Source of the DNA: a virus
IMG/VR virus record: IMGVR_UViG_3300030085_004215
Coordinates: 1 to 64,000 of that record
Length of the DNA: 64,000 bases
Strand: one strand, 5' to 3'
Below, piece by piece: positions 42,757 through 50,581 of this stretch; the stretch's first letter is position 1, and each line of letters starts with the position of its first letter. Under the pieces are notes generated by a model. It worked only from the letters and a program-made list of their open reading frames with translations, did no database searches and was not told the origin of the DNA. The translations under genes and the position numbers were made by a program.

Positions 42757-43281
42757 TTAATTTATTTTTTGTACCCATTTTCGTAATCTCTTTGGTAACA
42801 TCTGTTGGTCGGTAATCATATTGGTAAGTTGATTCTTCATAACCATAGATATCTTATCATCTAAATACAACTCTTTACAATAATCTAATGTTGGCTGATA
42901 TCCCCAATCATTATAATACTGTTTAACCATTGATTCAGATTCACTCATGCTAAGGTAATTGACAGTTGGTGTTTTCCACACAACCTTTCGTTTAGGTTTG
43001 GGGTTGTTCTTACTTTCCTCATATTGTTTCAACCACCTGTCCCAACTTTTATCGGAAACAATTCCTTTTGCAACTCTACCACTACCCGTAGAACGCCTAT
43101 CCATTCTTTGTAAATTCTTTTTAGTATCTGATTTGACTGGTTGAACATAACCACCTGTTTTATGTGGGTAAACTTGATGTGCAGAATATTTCTCTGTTTC
43201 AGAACATTCTATACATTCAGTATATCCAAGATGGATTCGGTGGGTATCCATCTCAATTCCACATTTTTTACATTCATTCAT
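42757..43281 (-). CDS. Zinc-ribbon early protein
   Basis: 174 residues from the ATG at 43281, seven bases after the -10 box. Zinc ribbon CKKCGIEMDTHRIHLGYTECIEC (4-26) with CxxC twice; the rest is basic (WLKQYEESKNNPKPKRKVVW). Probably binds nucleic acid or RNA polymerase. Stop lies inside the A-tract region of the VWA promoter. Confidence 0.7.
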   Translation of the reverse strand: MNECKKCGIEMDTHRIHLGYTECIECSETEKYSAHQVYPHKTGGYVQPVKSDTKKNLQRMDRRSTGSGRVAKGIVSDKSWDRWLKQYEESKNNPKPKRKVVWKTPTVNYLSMSESESMVKQYYNDWGYQPTLDYCKELYLDDKISMVMKNQLTNMITDQQMLPKRLRKWVQKIN

Positions 43282-43287
43282 ACTTGC

Positions 43288-43317
43288 AATATAAGTATAA
43301 AATATAATACAAGTCAA
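43288..43317 (-). promoter_or_regulatory. Early promoter, near-leaderless
   Basis: TTGACT (43317-43312), 18-bp spacer, TATATT (43293-43288). Only six bases separate the -10 box from the ATG at 43281. The spacer closely resembles that of 31429-31458. Confidence 0.85.
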
Positions 43318-43320
43318 GTA

Positions 43321-43878
43321 TTATTTTGTATAATCGTAAATAATAAAATCTTTTTCAAATAGATTATAAACAAGTTCATATGTTTTATCTGTATAATACT
43401 TTTGATATGGTTCATGTCTCGATAAATTCCACATTGGTAATTGATATTTATCTATATTAATCTTTTCACAAAACAAATCAAAACTATCTTGTAGGGATTC
43501 GTAACGACCTATCAAATCAATTTTTTCATTTAAATATTCAGATTGTAGTTTTGTTAAATTAGAATCTAACCCTTCATATAACCAAGTGGTAAAATCCATT
43601 TTCTGTGCAGTTGCTTTAAATTGATATTGTGGAGATTTGTGAAAGTGATAATAACTAACCATCCTATCATATGGATTTCTTACTACTGCAAATTTAAAAA
43701 ACGAATTCCAAACACTATCACGGCAATATCGTTTTATTACATTGCAACTATCGTGAGGATATCTTTTTCGGACTACCTTTTTATCATATCCTTGTGTATC
43801 AAAAGAATTACGAATACTCGTTCCAGCATTTTTTGGTATATGAATAAATATAAATTTATACTCGTGATTTATAAACAT
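43321..43878 (-). CDS. Sulfotransferase-like protein
   Basis: 185 residues. PAPS-binding loop IPKNAGTSI (14-22) and the 3'-phosphate motif VVRNPYDRMVS (65-75) mark a sulfotransferase family 2 type protein. It transfers sulfate from PAPS to a carbohydrate or other acceptor. Its location away from the glycan genes at 58-64 kb leaves the acceptor unknown. Confidence 0.85.
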   Translation of the reverse strand: MFINHEYKFIFIHIPKNAGTSIRNSFDTQGYDKKVVRKRYPHDSCNVIKRYCRDSVWNSFFKFAVVRNPYDRMVSYYHFHKSPQYQFKATAQKMDFTTWLYEGLDSNLTKLQSEYLNEKIDLIGRYESLQDSFDLFCEKINIDKYQLPMWNLSRHEPYQKYYTDKTYELVYNLFEKDFIIYDYTK

Positions 43879-44111
43879 TAATTTAAATCAGGTTTTACTT
43901 CGTAATCATCCAACACCCTAAATGTTAATATAACCTTTTCATCTTCCCATGGCTCATAACTTTCCAACAAACAATTATCAGTAGTCATTTTCTCTACTAC
44001 TTTTTTTTGCTGAGATTCCTTATGACAGATAATATAAATTAAATCACCATCTGTCCTAACCATTACACTATTATCAGGTTTATTATATATTACATCATCT
44101 TTAAGTTTCAT
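43878..44111 (-). CDS. Hypothetical beta-rich protein
   Basis: 77 residues, mixed strands, no recognised motif. Shares one base with the sulfotransferase gene and overlaps the nucleosidase-like gene by 11 bp, suggesting operon membership. Confidence 0.5.
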   Translation of the reverse strand: MKLKDDVIYNKPDNSVMVRTDGDLIYIICHKESQQKKVVEKMTTDNCLLESYEPWEDEKVILTFRVLDDYEVKPDLN

Positions 44112-44796
44112 TTAATTTATCAAGAACTAATGTTTTAAATTCAACAATACCTTTACTTACATTTTCATCCCAATCAGTACCCGCATCTCCATCTGCACCA
44201 TCTGATATATACTTAAAAGATATAAAAGGAATATCATATAAATAACAAACCTTTGCTAAAGCATATGCTTCCATATCTACAACCTCACCATAATAATTAG
44301 TCTTATCCTCTACAAAACTATCTCCACTACCACAAGTTGCATTTTTACCTATAGGATTGAACTCTATATGTTGTGGTTGAATAATAACTGGTGGGTCTTG
44401 TTCGAATGGAGTTTCACCTTTTAAAAATCCAAGACCAGTAACATCCATATCTCTCTGTACAAACTTTGTACAATCCACTAACTCACCTTGTTTATATTTA
44501 CGACTTCCAGCAGTTCCATAGTTGATTACTAAATCGTATGGAATATAACTACCAAACTTACCAAACTTCTGTGTAAGTGCAAATGTGGCATTGACCTTAC
44601 CAACACCAGTATATAATATATTATATGGTTCTAATTGTCCTTGTGTTTCTACTTCAAGTGCAGATACAAAAAGAATGTTTTCTATTTTACCCATAAGTTT
44701 AGTATTACCCTTTATATGTTTAGGTTCGTATGGACACATCAAACATCCGTGTCCACAACAATAACCTCGTTCTGTTAAAAACTCTCGTGATAACAT
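44101..44796 (-). CDS. DUF5522-like cysteine domain fused to nucleoside phosphorylase/MTAN-like domain
   Basis: 231 residues. Residues 1-34 hold FLTERGYCCGHGCLMCPYEP with Cys13, 14, 18, 21, as in the small DUF5522 proteins. From about 35 it is a purine nucleosidase/phosphorylase fold: NILFVSALEVE, VINYGTAGS, VVDMEAYALA (172-181) with a nucleoside-contacting Met-Glu, and FKYISDGADG with Asp199 at the catalytic aspartate of MTA/SAH nucleosidase. An internal ATG (Met35) could make a free enzyme. It would release adenine, which APRT next door reuses. Confidence 0.75.
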   Translation of the reverse strand: MLSREFLTERGYCCGHGCLMCPYEPKHIKGNTKLMGKIENILFVSALEVETQGQLEPYNILYTGVGKVNATFALTQKFGKFGSYIPYDLVINYGTAGSRKYKQGELVDCTKFVQRDMDVTGLGFLKGETPFEQDPPVIIQPQHIEFNPIGKNATCGSGDSFVEDKTNYYGEVVDMEAYALAKVCYLYDIPFISFKYISDGADGDAGTDWDENVSKGIVEFKTLVLDKLNET

Positions 44797-45278
44797 TAGT
44801 CATATTTTAATACTGATTTTACTTTATCACTATTCAAAAAACTTAAATTGATTAAATAGACTTCATCCACTACATCGTATCCAGCTTCTTGACATAATTC
44901 TCGTGTGGCTTTTGCAGTACCACCTGTCGCATATACATCATCCACAATTACTACCGAACCCTCACCAGGTTTAATCTCTAATGTATCAGTACCATATTCT
45001 AATTCATAATCTTTACTGATTACTGGTGGTGGAAGTTTACCTTTTTTCCTAACTGGTACAAAACCTACTCCCATTCTCTTTGCAAGATAGGCACCAAATA
45101 TAAACCCTCTTGCTTCACATCCTACAATGTAAGTTGGATTATGTTCTAATAATCCCCTCATGAGTAAAGTGGAATGATTGAGTGCATTTGCATTTGCCAA
45201 TAGTGGGGTAATATCTTTAAATGTAACACCTTCTTTTGGCCAATCTGGCACATCTATTATATAATCGTTTAAGTTCAT
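44796..45278 (-). CDS. apt: Adenine phosphoribosyltransferase
   Basis: 160 residues from the ATG at 45278 with GGAG six bases upstream. PRPP-binding loop VVIVDDVYATGGTAKA (109-124), GCEARGF (53-59) and KEGVTFKDITPLL (15-27) are APRT signatures. It makes AMP from adenine and PRPP. Starts one base before the nucleosidase-like gene, so the pair forms an adenine salvage step from MTA or SAH. Confidence 0.93.
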   Translation of the reverse strand: MNLNDYIIDVPDWPKEGVTFKDITPLLANANALNHSTLLMRGLLEHNPTYIVGCEARGFIFGAYLAKRMGVGFVPVRKKGKLPPPVISKDYELEYGTDTLEIKPGEGSVVIVDDVYATGGTAKATRELCQEAGYDVVDEVYLINLSFLNSDKVKSVLKYD

Positions 45279-45279
45279 G

Positions 45280-45639
45280 TTATTCTCCAATGACATTAGT
45301 TACCTGTATTAATATAATTGATAATGCTAACAATAAACATATGATGGTTTTAACCGTAGGAATCTCTCGTAAAAATAAATAGGACATAATACCAAAAACA
45401 ACTGTTCCTATACCAAATCCTATCATTCTAATATTCCAAGTAAATCCAAAATATTCATAACTTAATCGTGTTGCTAAAAAAAATAAATAACCTATTGGTA
45501 TACCGAATATGGCCATCCACTCTGGTGAACTCCAAAACCAATGACCCTTAAATCTATTAGTGAACTGAGCATTTAGTTGCCACCATGCGAATATGTTACT
45601 AATAAATAATAGTGCAATTGCACTAACTAATTTATTCAC
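45280..45639 (-). CDS. Four-helix membrane protein, transporter-like
   Basis: 119 residues with four hydrophobic segments (about 4-22, 40-60, 69-88, 94-116). Size and layout resemble small multidrug-resistance/EamA half-transporters; the characteristic Glu14 is not evident. Two-bp gap to APRT, so it may be in the same transcript. Confidence 0.55.
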   Translation of the reverse strand: MNKLVSAIALLFISNIFAWWQLNAQFTNRFKGHWFWSSPEWMAIFGIPIGYLFFLATRLSYEYFGFTWNIRMIGFGIGTVVFGIMSYLFLREIPTVKTIICLLLALSIILIQVTNVIGE

Positions 45640-45870
45640 TTAATACTCTTCTCCATAAAGTGAGTACTTCTTAATAGTAGGTGGTTTCTCTTTACCATCC
45701 TCTACATGAACTTCACCCTTTTGTGCATCAATATAGAATTCAGTCATTTGAGTTTCCATAAAGATAGCATTTAAAACTTCAGTAAGTGATGCATAAATTT
45801 TATCATCACCACCACTAACAATACTCCACCTATCACCAGGTGGTACACGAGTTGCTTTAAGTTCCTTCAT
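45640..45870 (-). CDS. Hypothetical protein
   Basis: 76 residues, with a mixed alpha/beta pattern and an acidic patch (EVHVEDGKEKPP). Overlaps the next upstream gene by 14 bp. No recognised domain. Confidence 0.5.
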   Translation of the reverse strand: MKELKATRVPPGDRWSIVSGGDDKIYASLTEVLNAIFMETQMTEFYIDAQKGEVHVEDGKEKPPTIKKYSLYGEEY

Positions 45871-46102
45871 TTATAAGTTCCTTTTTTGGATATTCCATGA
45901 AAAAGTATTTATCCAATATTTCTAACTTATCATCATATTCAGCCATAATCTCTAACTCTTTTTCTATCGTTTCCATAATATCAGGATGTTCAGCAACACC
46001 TACAGTATTCTGTAATAAGTTCTCTACATTGATTCGATGTTTTTCAATATGTGCTTTAAAATGCAATCTACTTGCTTTTAATATTTGTTTTCTTATTGCC
46101 AT
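45857..46102 (-). CDS. Conserved T4-like phage helical protein
   Basis: 81 residues, all-helical. LHFKAHIEKHRINVENLLQN and VAEHPDIMETIEKELEIMAEYDDKLEILDKYF look like a short protein I associate with marine T4-like phages, of unknown role. Coupled to the HNH gene by a 10-bp overlap. Confidence 0.6.
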   Translation of the reverse strand: MAIRKQILKASRLHFKAHIEKHRINVENLLQNTVGVAEHPDIMETIEKELEIMAEYDDKLEILDKYFFMEYPKKELINEGT

Positions 46103-46584
46103 TGTTTTGTTCCTTTAAAATTAAGTTTTCGTTTCTTCTTAAGATGAACCTCTGAGTTAGTTTTTTTTCTATGACAAGGTTTACATAATGTCTGTAGATT
46201 CTCTAACTTATAATAACTCCAATCTAAATCTTTTGCCTTTACTCCCTTTTGTTCTACTAATGGTCTGATATGGTCACAATCCCATCTTCTTGTTATCACA
46301 CCACAATGATTACATTTCCCTCTATCTCGTTTTCTCAAATGTGCTCTTTGTTCTCTTGAATGATATATTATCATATACTCCGTAGCACAATCTTCATGCC
46401 AACTCTTTCTCTCATTGATGGTTCCATCTTCTTTGATAATCATCTTACCACACCATCTACACATTCCTTTTATTTTCGTATAATAACTATCAGGTTTTGG
46501 TGGTTTTCTAAAATCACCATCCCACTCCTCTTTTTCTTTTCCAAATGTTCTCTCGTGTCTCCTACCAAATCTACTTAATGGCAT
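46093..46584 (-). CDS. HNH endonuclease
   Basis: 163 residues. Two zinc sites (CRWC at 42-45; CNHC at 91-94 with CKPC at 134-137) and the HNH core WDCDHIRPL (Asp104-His105) ... LENLQTLCKPCHRKKT. Free-standing, not inside an intron. Could be a homing endonuclease or a DNA-packaging-linked nuclease. Confidence 0.88.
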   Translation of the reverse strand: MPLSRFGRRHERTFGKEKEEWDGDFRKPPKPDSYYTKIKGMCRWCGKMIIKEDGTINERKSWHEDCATEYMIIYHSREQRAHLRKRDRGKCNHCGVITRRWDCDHIRPLVEQKGVKAKDLDWSYYKLENLQTLCKPCHRKKTNSEVHLKKKRKLNFKGTKQWQ

Positions 46585-46833
46585 TCAAACCTCTTCTCCA
46601 TCTGAATCATCCCAATAATTATTGAATGGGTCATTAATCTTAGTTTCCCAAATATCATCAGCACATTCCAACCCATCTTCATCTATACCAATATTGAAAT
46701 ATTCCCAAACATATCTCTGTAAATCTTTTGGTTGTATGTATAACCCATTTGTATTTCTTGGTCTTGTTTTCCTAAAGTTATCTTGGTCTCTACAAATTCG
46801 TTTAAATAAATATTCACCTAACTTATTTACCAT
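46585..46833 (-). CDS. Hypothetical acidic protein
   Basis: 82 residues, basic N-terminus and acidic tail (DDIWETKINDPFNNYWDDSDGEEV). Overlaps the deoxyribonucleotidase-like gene by 11 bp. Not recognised. Confidence 0.5.
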   Translation of the reverse strand: MVNKLGEYLFKRICRDQDNFRKTRPRNTNGLYIQPKDLQRYVWEYFNIGIDEDGLECADDIWETKINDPFNNYWDDSDGEEV

Positions 46834-47407
46834 TAATAATATTCATTGCCTCTTCTATACCATTTACCCTATTTGGGGTCTCGATATCTTGATTCCATGC
46901 TTGATTAATCAACATATAACCCTTATCATCTTTTCTATTCTTTTTCCAAAAATGATAGTTTGCAGGTGAATCATCAATTAAAAAATCACATTGTACAGTC
47001 CACTTAAATCTCCCTCTTCTAAAATAAACTGTTTCAAAGTTCAATCCCCTATCACCTAACCATTTCAATGTCCAATACCTACATATTGGTGCCTGAGATG
47101 TAATACAAACAAACTTATGTTCTCCTAATTCTATTTGTTCTCTAAGATAATCCACCTCTGATTTAAATTCAGTTCCATTACCCAAGATAGTTTCGGCGTG
47201 CTCTTCTCGGTATATCTTTTGTATCTCTTCATTAGTACCTTGATAACAATGTTCTAAATCCCAATGAACTGAGGTTTCCTCAACGGAGTAAACTCCATCA
47301 GAACCTTTGCGTATAAATTTGGGGTAATTCTTTTCTATAACTTTGTAGAGGTCTAATGAGAAATCTCTCAATACTCCATCTACATCTACACCTATTATGT
47401 ATGACAT
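46823..47407 (-). CDS. 5'(3')-deoxyribonucleotidase-like HAD phosphatase
   Basis: 194 residues. HAD motif I VDVDGVLRDF (Asp8, Asp10), motif II VCITSQ, motif IV FLIDDSP. The cap region matches NT5C-like nucleotidases that dephosphorylate dNMPs. It may trim host or modified nucleotides. Confidence 0.82.
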   Translation of the reverse strand: MSYIIGVDVDGVLRDFSLDLYKVIEKNYPKFIRKGSDGVYSVEETSVHWDLEHCYQGTNEEIQKIYREEHAETILGNGTEFKSEVDYLREQIELGEHKFVCITSQAPICRYWTLKWLGDRGLNFETVYFRRGRFKWTVQCDFLIDDSPANYHFWKKNRKDDKGYMLINQAWNQDIETPNRVNGIEEAMNIINGK

Positions 47408-47408
47408 A

Positions 47409-47483
47409 TTATTTTCTCTTGAAATAGTTTAACATCCAAATCCAATAGATAACACCTACCAGTAATATTAGTATCTCTCCCAT
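47409..47483 (-). CDS. 24-residue membrane peptide
   Basis: MGEILILLVGVIYWIWMLNY..., one membrane helix with a basic end. No clear ribosome site, so uncertain. A GATATTTAT box (47517-47525) lies 33 bp before it. Confidence 0.4.
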   Translation of the reverse strand: MGEILILLVGVIYWIWMLNYFKRK

Positions 47484-47550
47484 GATGATTCATACAAACC
47501 ATCATAACACTCAAGTATAAATATCGGATAAAAGTGCGAAACTTAATTAT

Positions 47551-49074
47551 TTATAAAACTTTAATTCCATATCGTTTTTCAAATCCAATACCATCATTAT
47601 GGGTATTCACAATTGGCATACCCTTTATATTAAGTGAGGTATTGAGTAACATCGGGCAACCTGTCTTCTTGTAAAATTCATTAATGAGATTATAAAAGTT
47701 CGGGTTATCATCCTTACTAACAGTCTGTACTCGTGATGTGTTATCAACATGACATATAGCAGGATATAAATCAGGTTGTTTACATTTAGCAACGAACTGC
47801 ATATACTGAGACTTCCTAACTGGCATATCGAATATTTCGTGTGCGTGTTCCTCAAGTACTGCAGGTGCAAAAGGTCTGAACTCCTGTCGTTTCTTAATCT
47901 TATTAACTCTATCTTTGATATCATCACCACGCGGGTCTGCCAACAAAGAACGATTACCTAACGCTCGAGGACCAAACTCCGCTCGACCACTCGCCACACC
48001 AACGATATCACCTTTAAGAAGCTTTTTCAAAGTTTGCTTAATTGGATATTCTCCTTGTATATCATAACCCAAGAAAGTATTCTTCCAATCGAGATGTTTA
48101 CCCAATACATATGCAGCACATCCCAACGATGAACCACCATCACCGGGATTTGGAATAATCCATATATTGGGATATCTTCTCGCCAATAAGGAATTCGCTA
48201 CACAATTTAATGCAACTCCACCACCATATACAAAGTTATCTATATTGGGTAACATGGATTGTGCTAACTCAAATACTTTAAGTATCTCTTCTTCACATAT
48301 TGCTTGTACATTTGCTGCTATATCAAACTTCCACTTATCACTTCCATCATCTGGATAACACTTAGGATTCCAATCCATACATCCTCGGTGTAGGTTTTGT
48401 TTAAACTCTACAATACCCTCATTGAAGAATTCATCGCGTATCTCTTTTTGTAATGTGGTATCTAATGTTCCCCATCCTGCCATACCCATAAGTATGTATT
48501 CATCTTCTTGAGGTTTTAAACCCAACCTCTGTGTCATAGCACTATACCATAACCCTAATGAATGTGGATATTGACGATTCCACAACTTTTTAAATTGGGT
48601 TTCCCCATTGTGGTTTGTTCTGATATGCCATATAGTGGTGGTATCCCATTCTCCTATTGCATCAATCATCACACCAATACTCTCTCTATAGGGAGAGGTA
48701 AAATATGCTGCACTCGCGTGTGATAAATGATGAGATATGTAATGGTTGGGTTTAAGATTAAATTGTTTTAAATACTTACTTGGTAGGTTCTGAAGAGTAA
48801 AGGTATCTTGAGTTTGACCTGCCCATAGTTGTCGTGATTTCTTTAACCAAGGCTGTTCAAACCACACGACTGTATCCCAATCCCCATAACGGCGTAATTG
48901 AGATAGTAGTTGTGGATTTAATAACTCATCATTTTTTATTTCTGAGTTTCGTTCACTATGGCCTGCAAACCTTATATCGGTATCGTGTATAAGTGCAGCA
49001 GTAGCATCATGATTTAAACCAGTTAATCCAAGTATTCTTTTGTTTTGATTGGGTTTGGTTATGTAACATTTCAT
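47551..49074 (-). CDS. NodU/TobZ-family carbamoyltransferase
   Basis: 507 residues. GLNHDATAAL (19-28) and HHLSHASAAY (115-124) belong to the YgjD-like carbamoyl-AMP domain, YGGGVALNCVANS and RAEFGPRALGNRSLLADPR...RQEFRPFAPAVL to the C-terminal part. Known members transfer carbamoyl to hydroxyl groups of nodulation factors or antibiotics, and one phage-linked type forms 5-carbamoyloxymethylcytosine. With the hydroxymethylase-like gene at 21930, DNA carbamoylation is a reasonable hypothesis. Not in one operon with it. Confidence 0.9.
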   Translation of the reverse strand: MKCYITKPNQNKRILGLTGLNHDATAALIHDTDIRFAGHSERNSEIKNDELLNPQLLSQLRRYGDWDTVVWFEQPWLKKSRQLWAGQTQDTFTLQNLPSKYLKQFNLKPNHYISHHLSHASAAYFTSPYRESIGVMIDAIGEWDTTTIWHIRTNHNGETQFKKLWNRQYPHSLGLWYSAMTQRLGLKPQEDEYILMGMAGWGTLDTTLQKEIRDEFFNEGIVEFKQNLHRGCMDWNPKCYPDDGSDKWKFDIAANVQAICEEEILKVFELAQSMLPNIDNFVYGGGVALNCVANSLLARRYPNIWIIPNPGDGGSSLGCAAYVLGKHLDWKNTFLGYDIQGEYPIKQTLKKLLKGDIVGVASGRAEFGPRALGNRSLLADPRGDDIKDRVNKIKKRQEFRPFAPAVLEEHAHEIFDMPVRKSQYMQFVAKCKQPDLYPAICHVDNTSRVQTVSKDDNPNFYNLINEFYKKTGCPMLLNTSLNIKGMPIVNTHNDGIGFEKRYGIKVL

Positions 49075-49113
49075 ATTAATATATATTAAGTTACATGAGG
49101 AAAATGTAATATT

Positions 49114-49139
49114 TTTTTACCTCGAAAGCGAGGTAAAAA
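49114..49139. terminator. Strong hairpin before carbamoyltransferase
   Basis: An 11-bp perfect stem (TTTTTACCTCG / CGAGGTAAAAA) with a 4-base loop. A-tracts and T-tracts flank it, so it may end transcription from the plus side or act as a leader structure. It lies 40 bp before the carbamoyltransferase start. Confidence 0.55.
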
Positions 49140-49196
49140 TAAAAGTGTTAATACTATGTTTACCTCATAGGTAGGGGGTGATAATAACTCGCTTAG

Positions 49197-49287
49197 GTAA
49201 AAAAAGCCACGCCAATATAAGCACGAGTTTGGCATTCTGACATATTGTCATACATTCACCGATTCACGATTAATAGCCCGGCGTGGC
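49197..49287 (-). terminator. Long-loop terminator of ncRNA
   Basis: Stem GCCACGCC (49287-49280) pairs with GGCGTGGC (49213-49206), enclosing 66 nt that contain a smaller TGACA hairpin, and is followed by seven U residues (49205-49199). It ends the RNA driven by promoter 49577-49606. Confidence 0.7.
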
Positions 49288-49440
49288 CATGTTCGGGTGT
49301 TGGGGTCATACCTGAACTACCTGATTGACCTAATGTTACACTTTTATTTTTTACTAACCCGTATTTCGTCATAACTGACTTTTTGTCATGATTGGTATTT
49401 TATTTTTTGTAAGGGTGACGAACTCCAAATCTGGAGTCAC

Positions 49441-49485
49441 TTAAAGTATTACTTGAAGCCCACAGTTAAAGTAGTACTTGAGGTC
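49441..49485 (-). repeat. Direct repeat, 20 bp, period 25
   Basis: Two copies of a 20-bp unit (49441-49460 and 49466-49485), sharing TTAAAGTA and TACTTGA with three mismatches. They lie inside the ncRNA. Could be binding sites for a regulator or a duplicated structural element. Confidence 0.6.
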
Positions 49486-49576
49486 TGACAATGTGTCATT
49501 ATATTTAATGTGGTTGGGTAAGTAATCCAAGTCAATTTCCCCAAAATGGACAAATAATAATAGACATAGCCACCTT

Positions 49577-49606
49577 AATTTACGAAAAAAATACTATACG
49601 AGTCAA
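49577..49606 (-). promoter_or_regulatory. Early promoter of ncRNA
   Basis: TTGACT (49606-49601), 18-bp spacer, TAAATT (49582-49577). The -10 box is one base off the consensus. No gene lies in the 500 bp downstream except the ncRNA, so it does not serve the carbamoyltransferase directly. Confidence 0.8.
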
Positions 49607-49619
49607 GTGTTTTTTTTAA

Positions 49620-50288
49620 TTATTCTAAAGTTTTTTGAAATTCTTCGAATGGTATATACTCGACTTCAAGTTCTTCTTTAACCTCTACTTCAAGTGGTAC
49701 TTTAAGTGTTTCCTGAATATTGACATTCTCGTCATTCTTTATATGGATATCACGAGGTATGTGGTCATCAATCACACTCACTAATGGTACATCTCTGTGT
49801 CTATACCAACCTTTCATAGTGGTTTGTAGTTCATATACACAATTCAAACAAAGGACTCGTAGGTTCTCTAACTTGGTATTTAGGTGGTCTTTGTCTATAA
49901 AATCCAATAGTAAAGGGTAGGTATCATCAGTTATGTGTGTGAAATCACACGGACAATTACTACACTTTTGTTCTAAATAACCCTCTTTAAAACATTTTTT
50001 CAGTAACACGGTCTCCCTATAGGGTGAGGGATTTTCACCTTGTAATATTTTTTTTAGGTCATAAGGTGATATACGAGTACTATTCCGTTTCCTAATCCCC
50101 TTACTGGAGGGTAGTGGGTTCCATAACCCGTATTCCTTACAATATTTTTTAAAGGTAATATAACTCATATTTAGGTATTCACTGGCCATTCTCATAGATT
50201 GGGTGGACTCTATGGCCCACTTTATCTTGTTTTCGGTGGGTCTTTTACTCGGACGACCAACATTACTATTTTTTATACTAATACCCAT
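49620..50288 (-). CDS. HNH endonuclease with N-terminal HTH-like region
   Basis: 222 residues. N-terminal MASEYLNMSYITFKKYCKEYG is a likely helix-turn-helix. Zinc-ribbon HNH core: CSNC (109-112), LDFIDKDHLNTKLENLRVLCLNC with Asp134-His135 and Cys147/Cys150. The C-terminal tail is acidic. A damaged relative lies at 54541-55010. It may be a homing endonuclease; its stop is followed by the ncRNA promoter. Confidence 0.82.
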   Translation of the reverse strand: MGISIKNSNVGRPSKRPTENKIKWAIESTQSMRMASEYLNMSYITFKKYCKEYGLWNPLPSSKGIRKRNSTRISPYDLKKILQGENPSPYRETVLLKKCFKEGYLEQKCSNCPCDFTHITDDTYPLLLDFIDKDHLNTKLENLRVLCLNCVYELQTTMKGWYRHRDVPLVSVIDDHIPRDIHIKNDENVNIQETLKVPLEVEVKEELEVEYIPFEEFQKTLE

Positions 50289-50311
50289 GATAAAAATCCT
50301 TAAAATAATAC

Positions 50312-50342
50312 TTGACTTTTAGATATAAATGGACAATATATT
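50312..50342 (+). promoter_or_regulatory. Plus-strand promoter, same family
   Basis: TTGACT (50312-50317) and TATATT (50337-50342), spacer 19 rather than 18. It faces the MscS-like gene at 50582 across a 240-bp leader that has no gene. An additional TATAAT sits near 50551. Confidence 0.5.
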
Positions 50343-50581
50343 TTCATATTTATATCATCTTTATTATTATACCTATCTATGATAATAACTATCCCGATAG
50401 GGTAAAAAGTGGGTAGAAGTGGTTAATAATGTATAAGAAATTCGGTACACTACCATTTTCAGAATATTTCCACGAAGTGGTCCTTCAGGAAAAGTTCATG
50501 TATTATATTTATTTATAAGTGGAAACTTCTTCAGTATCGGAACCGTATAATCTATATATTCATAATCATTAAAGGAAAAAA

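Larger units (their letters stand above)
49197..49570 (-). ncRNA. Promoter-driven structured ncRNA
   Basis: About 374 nt from promoter 49577-49606 to the U-tract terminator, with no ORF above about 11 codons. Hairpins seen: TGACA/TGTCA at 49486-49498 and 49238-49250, TGAC/GTCA at 49376-49388, ACTCCA/TGGAGT at 49422-49437, and GTTCGGGT/ACCTGAAC at 49291-49317. The repeated TGAC-type hairpins suggest binding of one RNA-binding protein, perhaps a decoy or regulator. It also contains a 20-bp direct repeat. Function unknown. Confidence 0.65.

Noticed and set aside
49075-49196. Small coding gene between the ncRNA and the carbamoyltransferase
   Set aside because: Only very short frames without ribosome sites are present; just the hairpin at 49114-49139 was supported.
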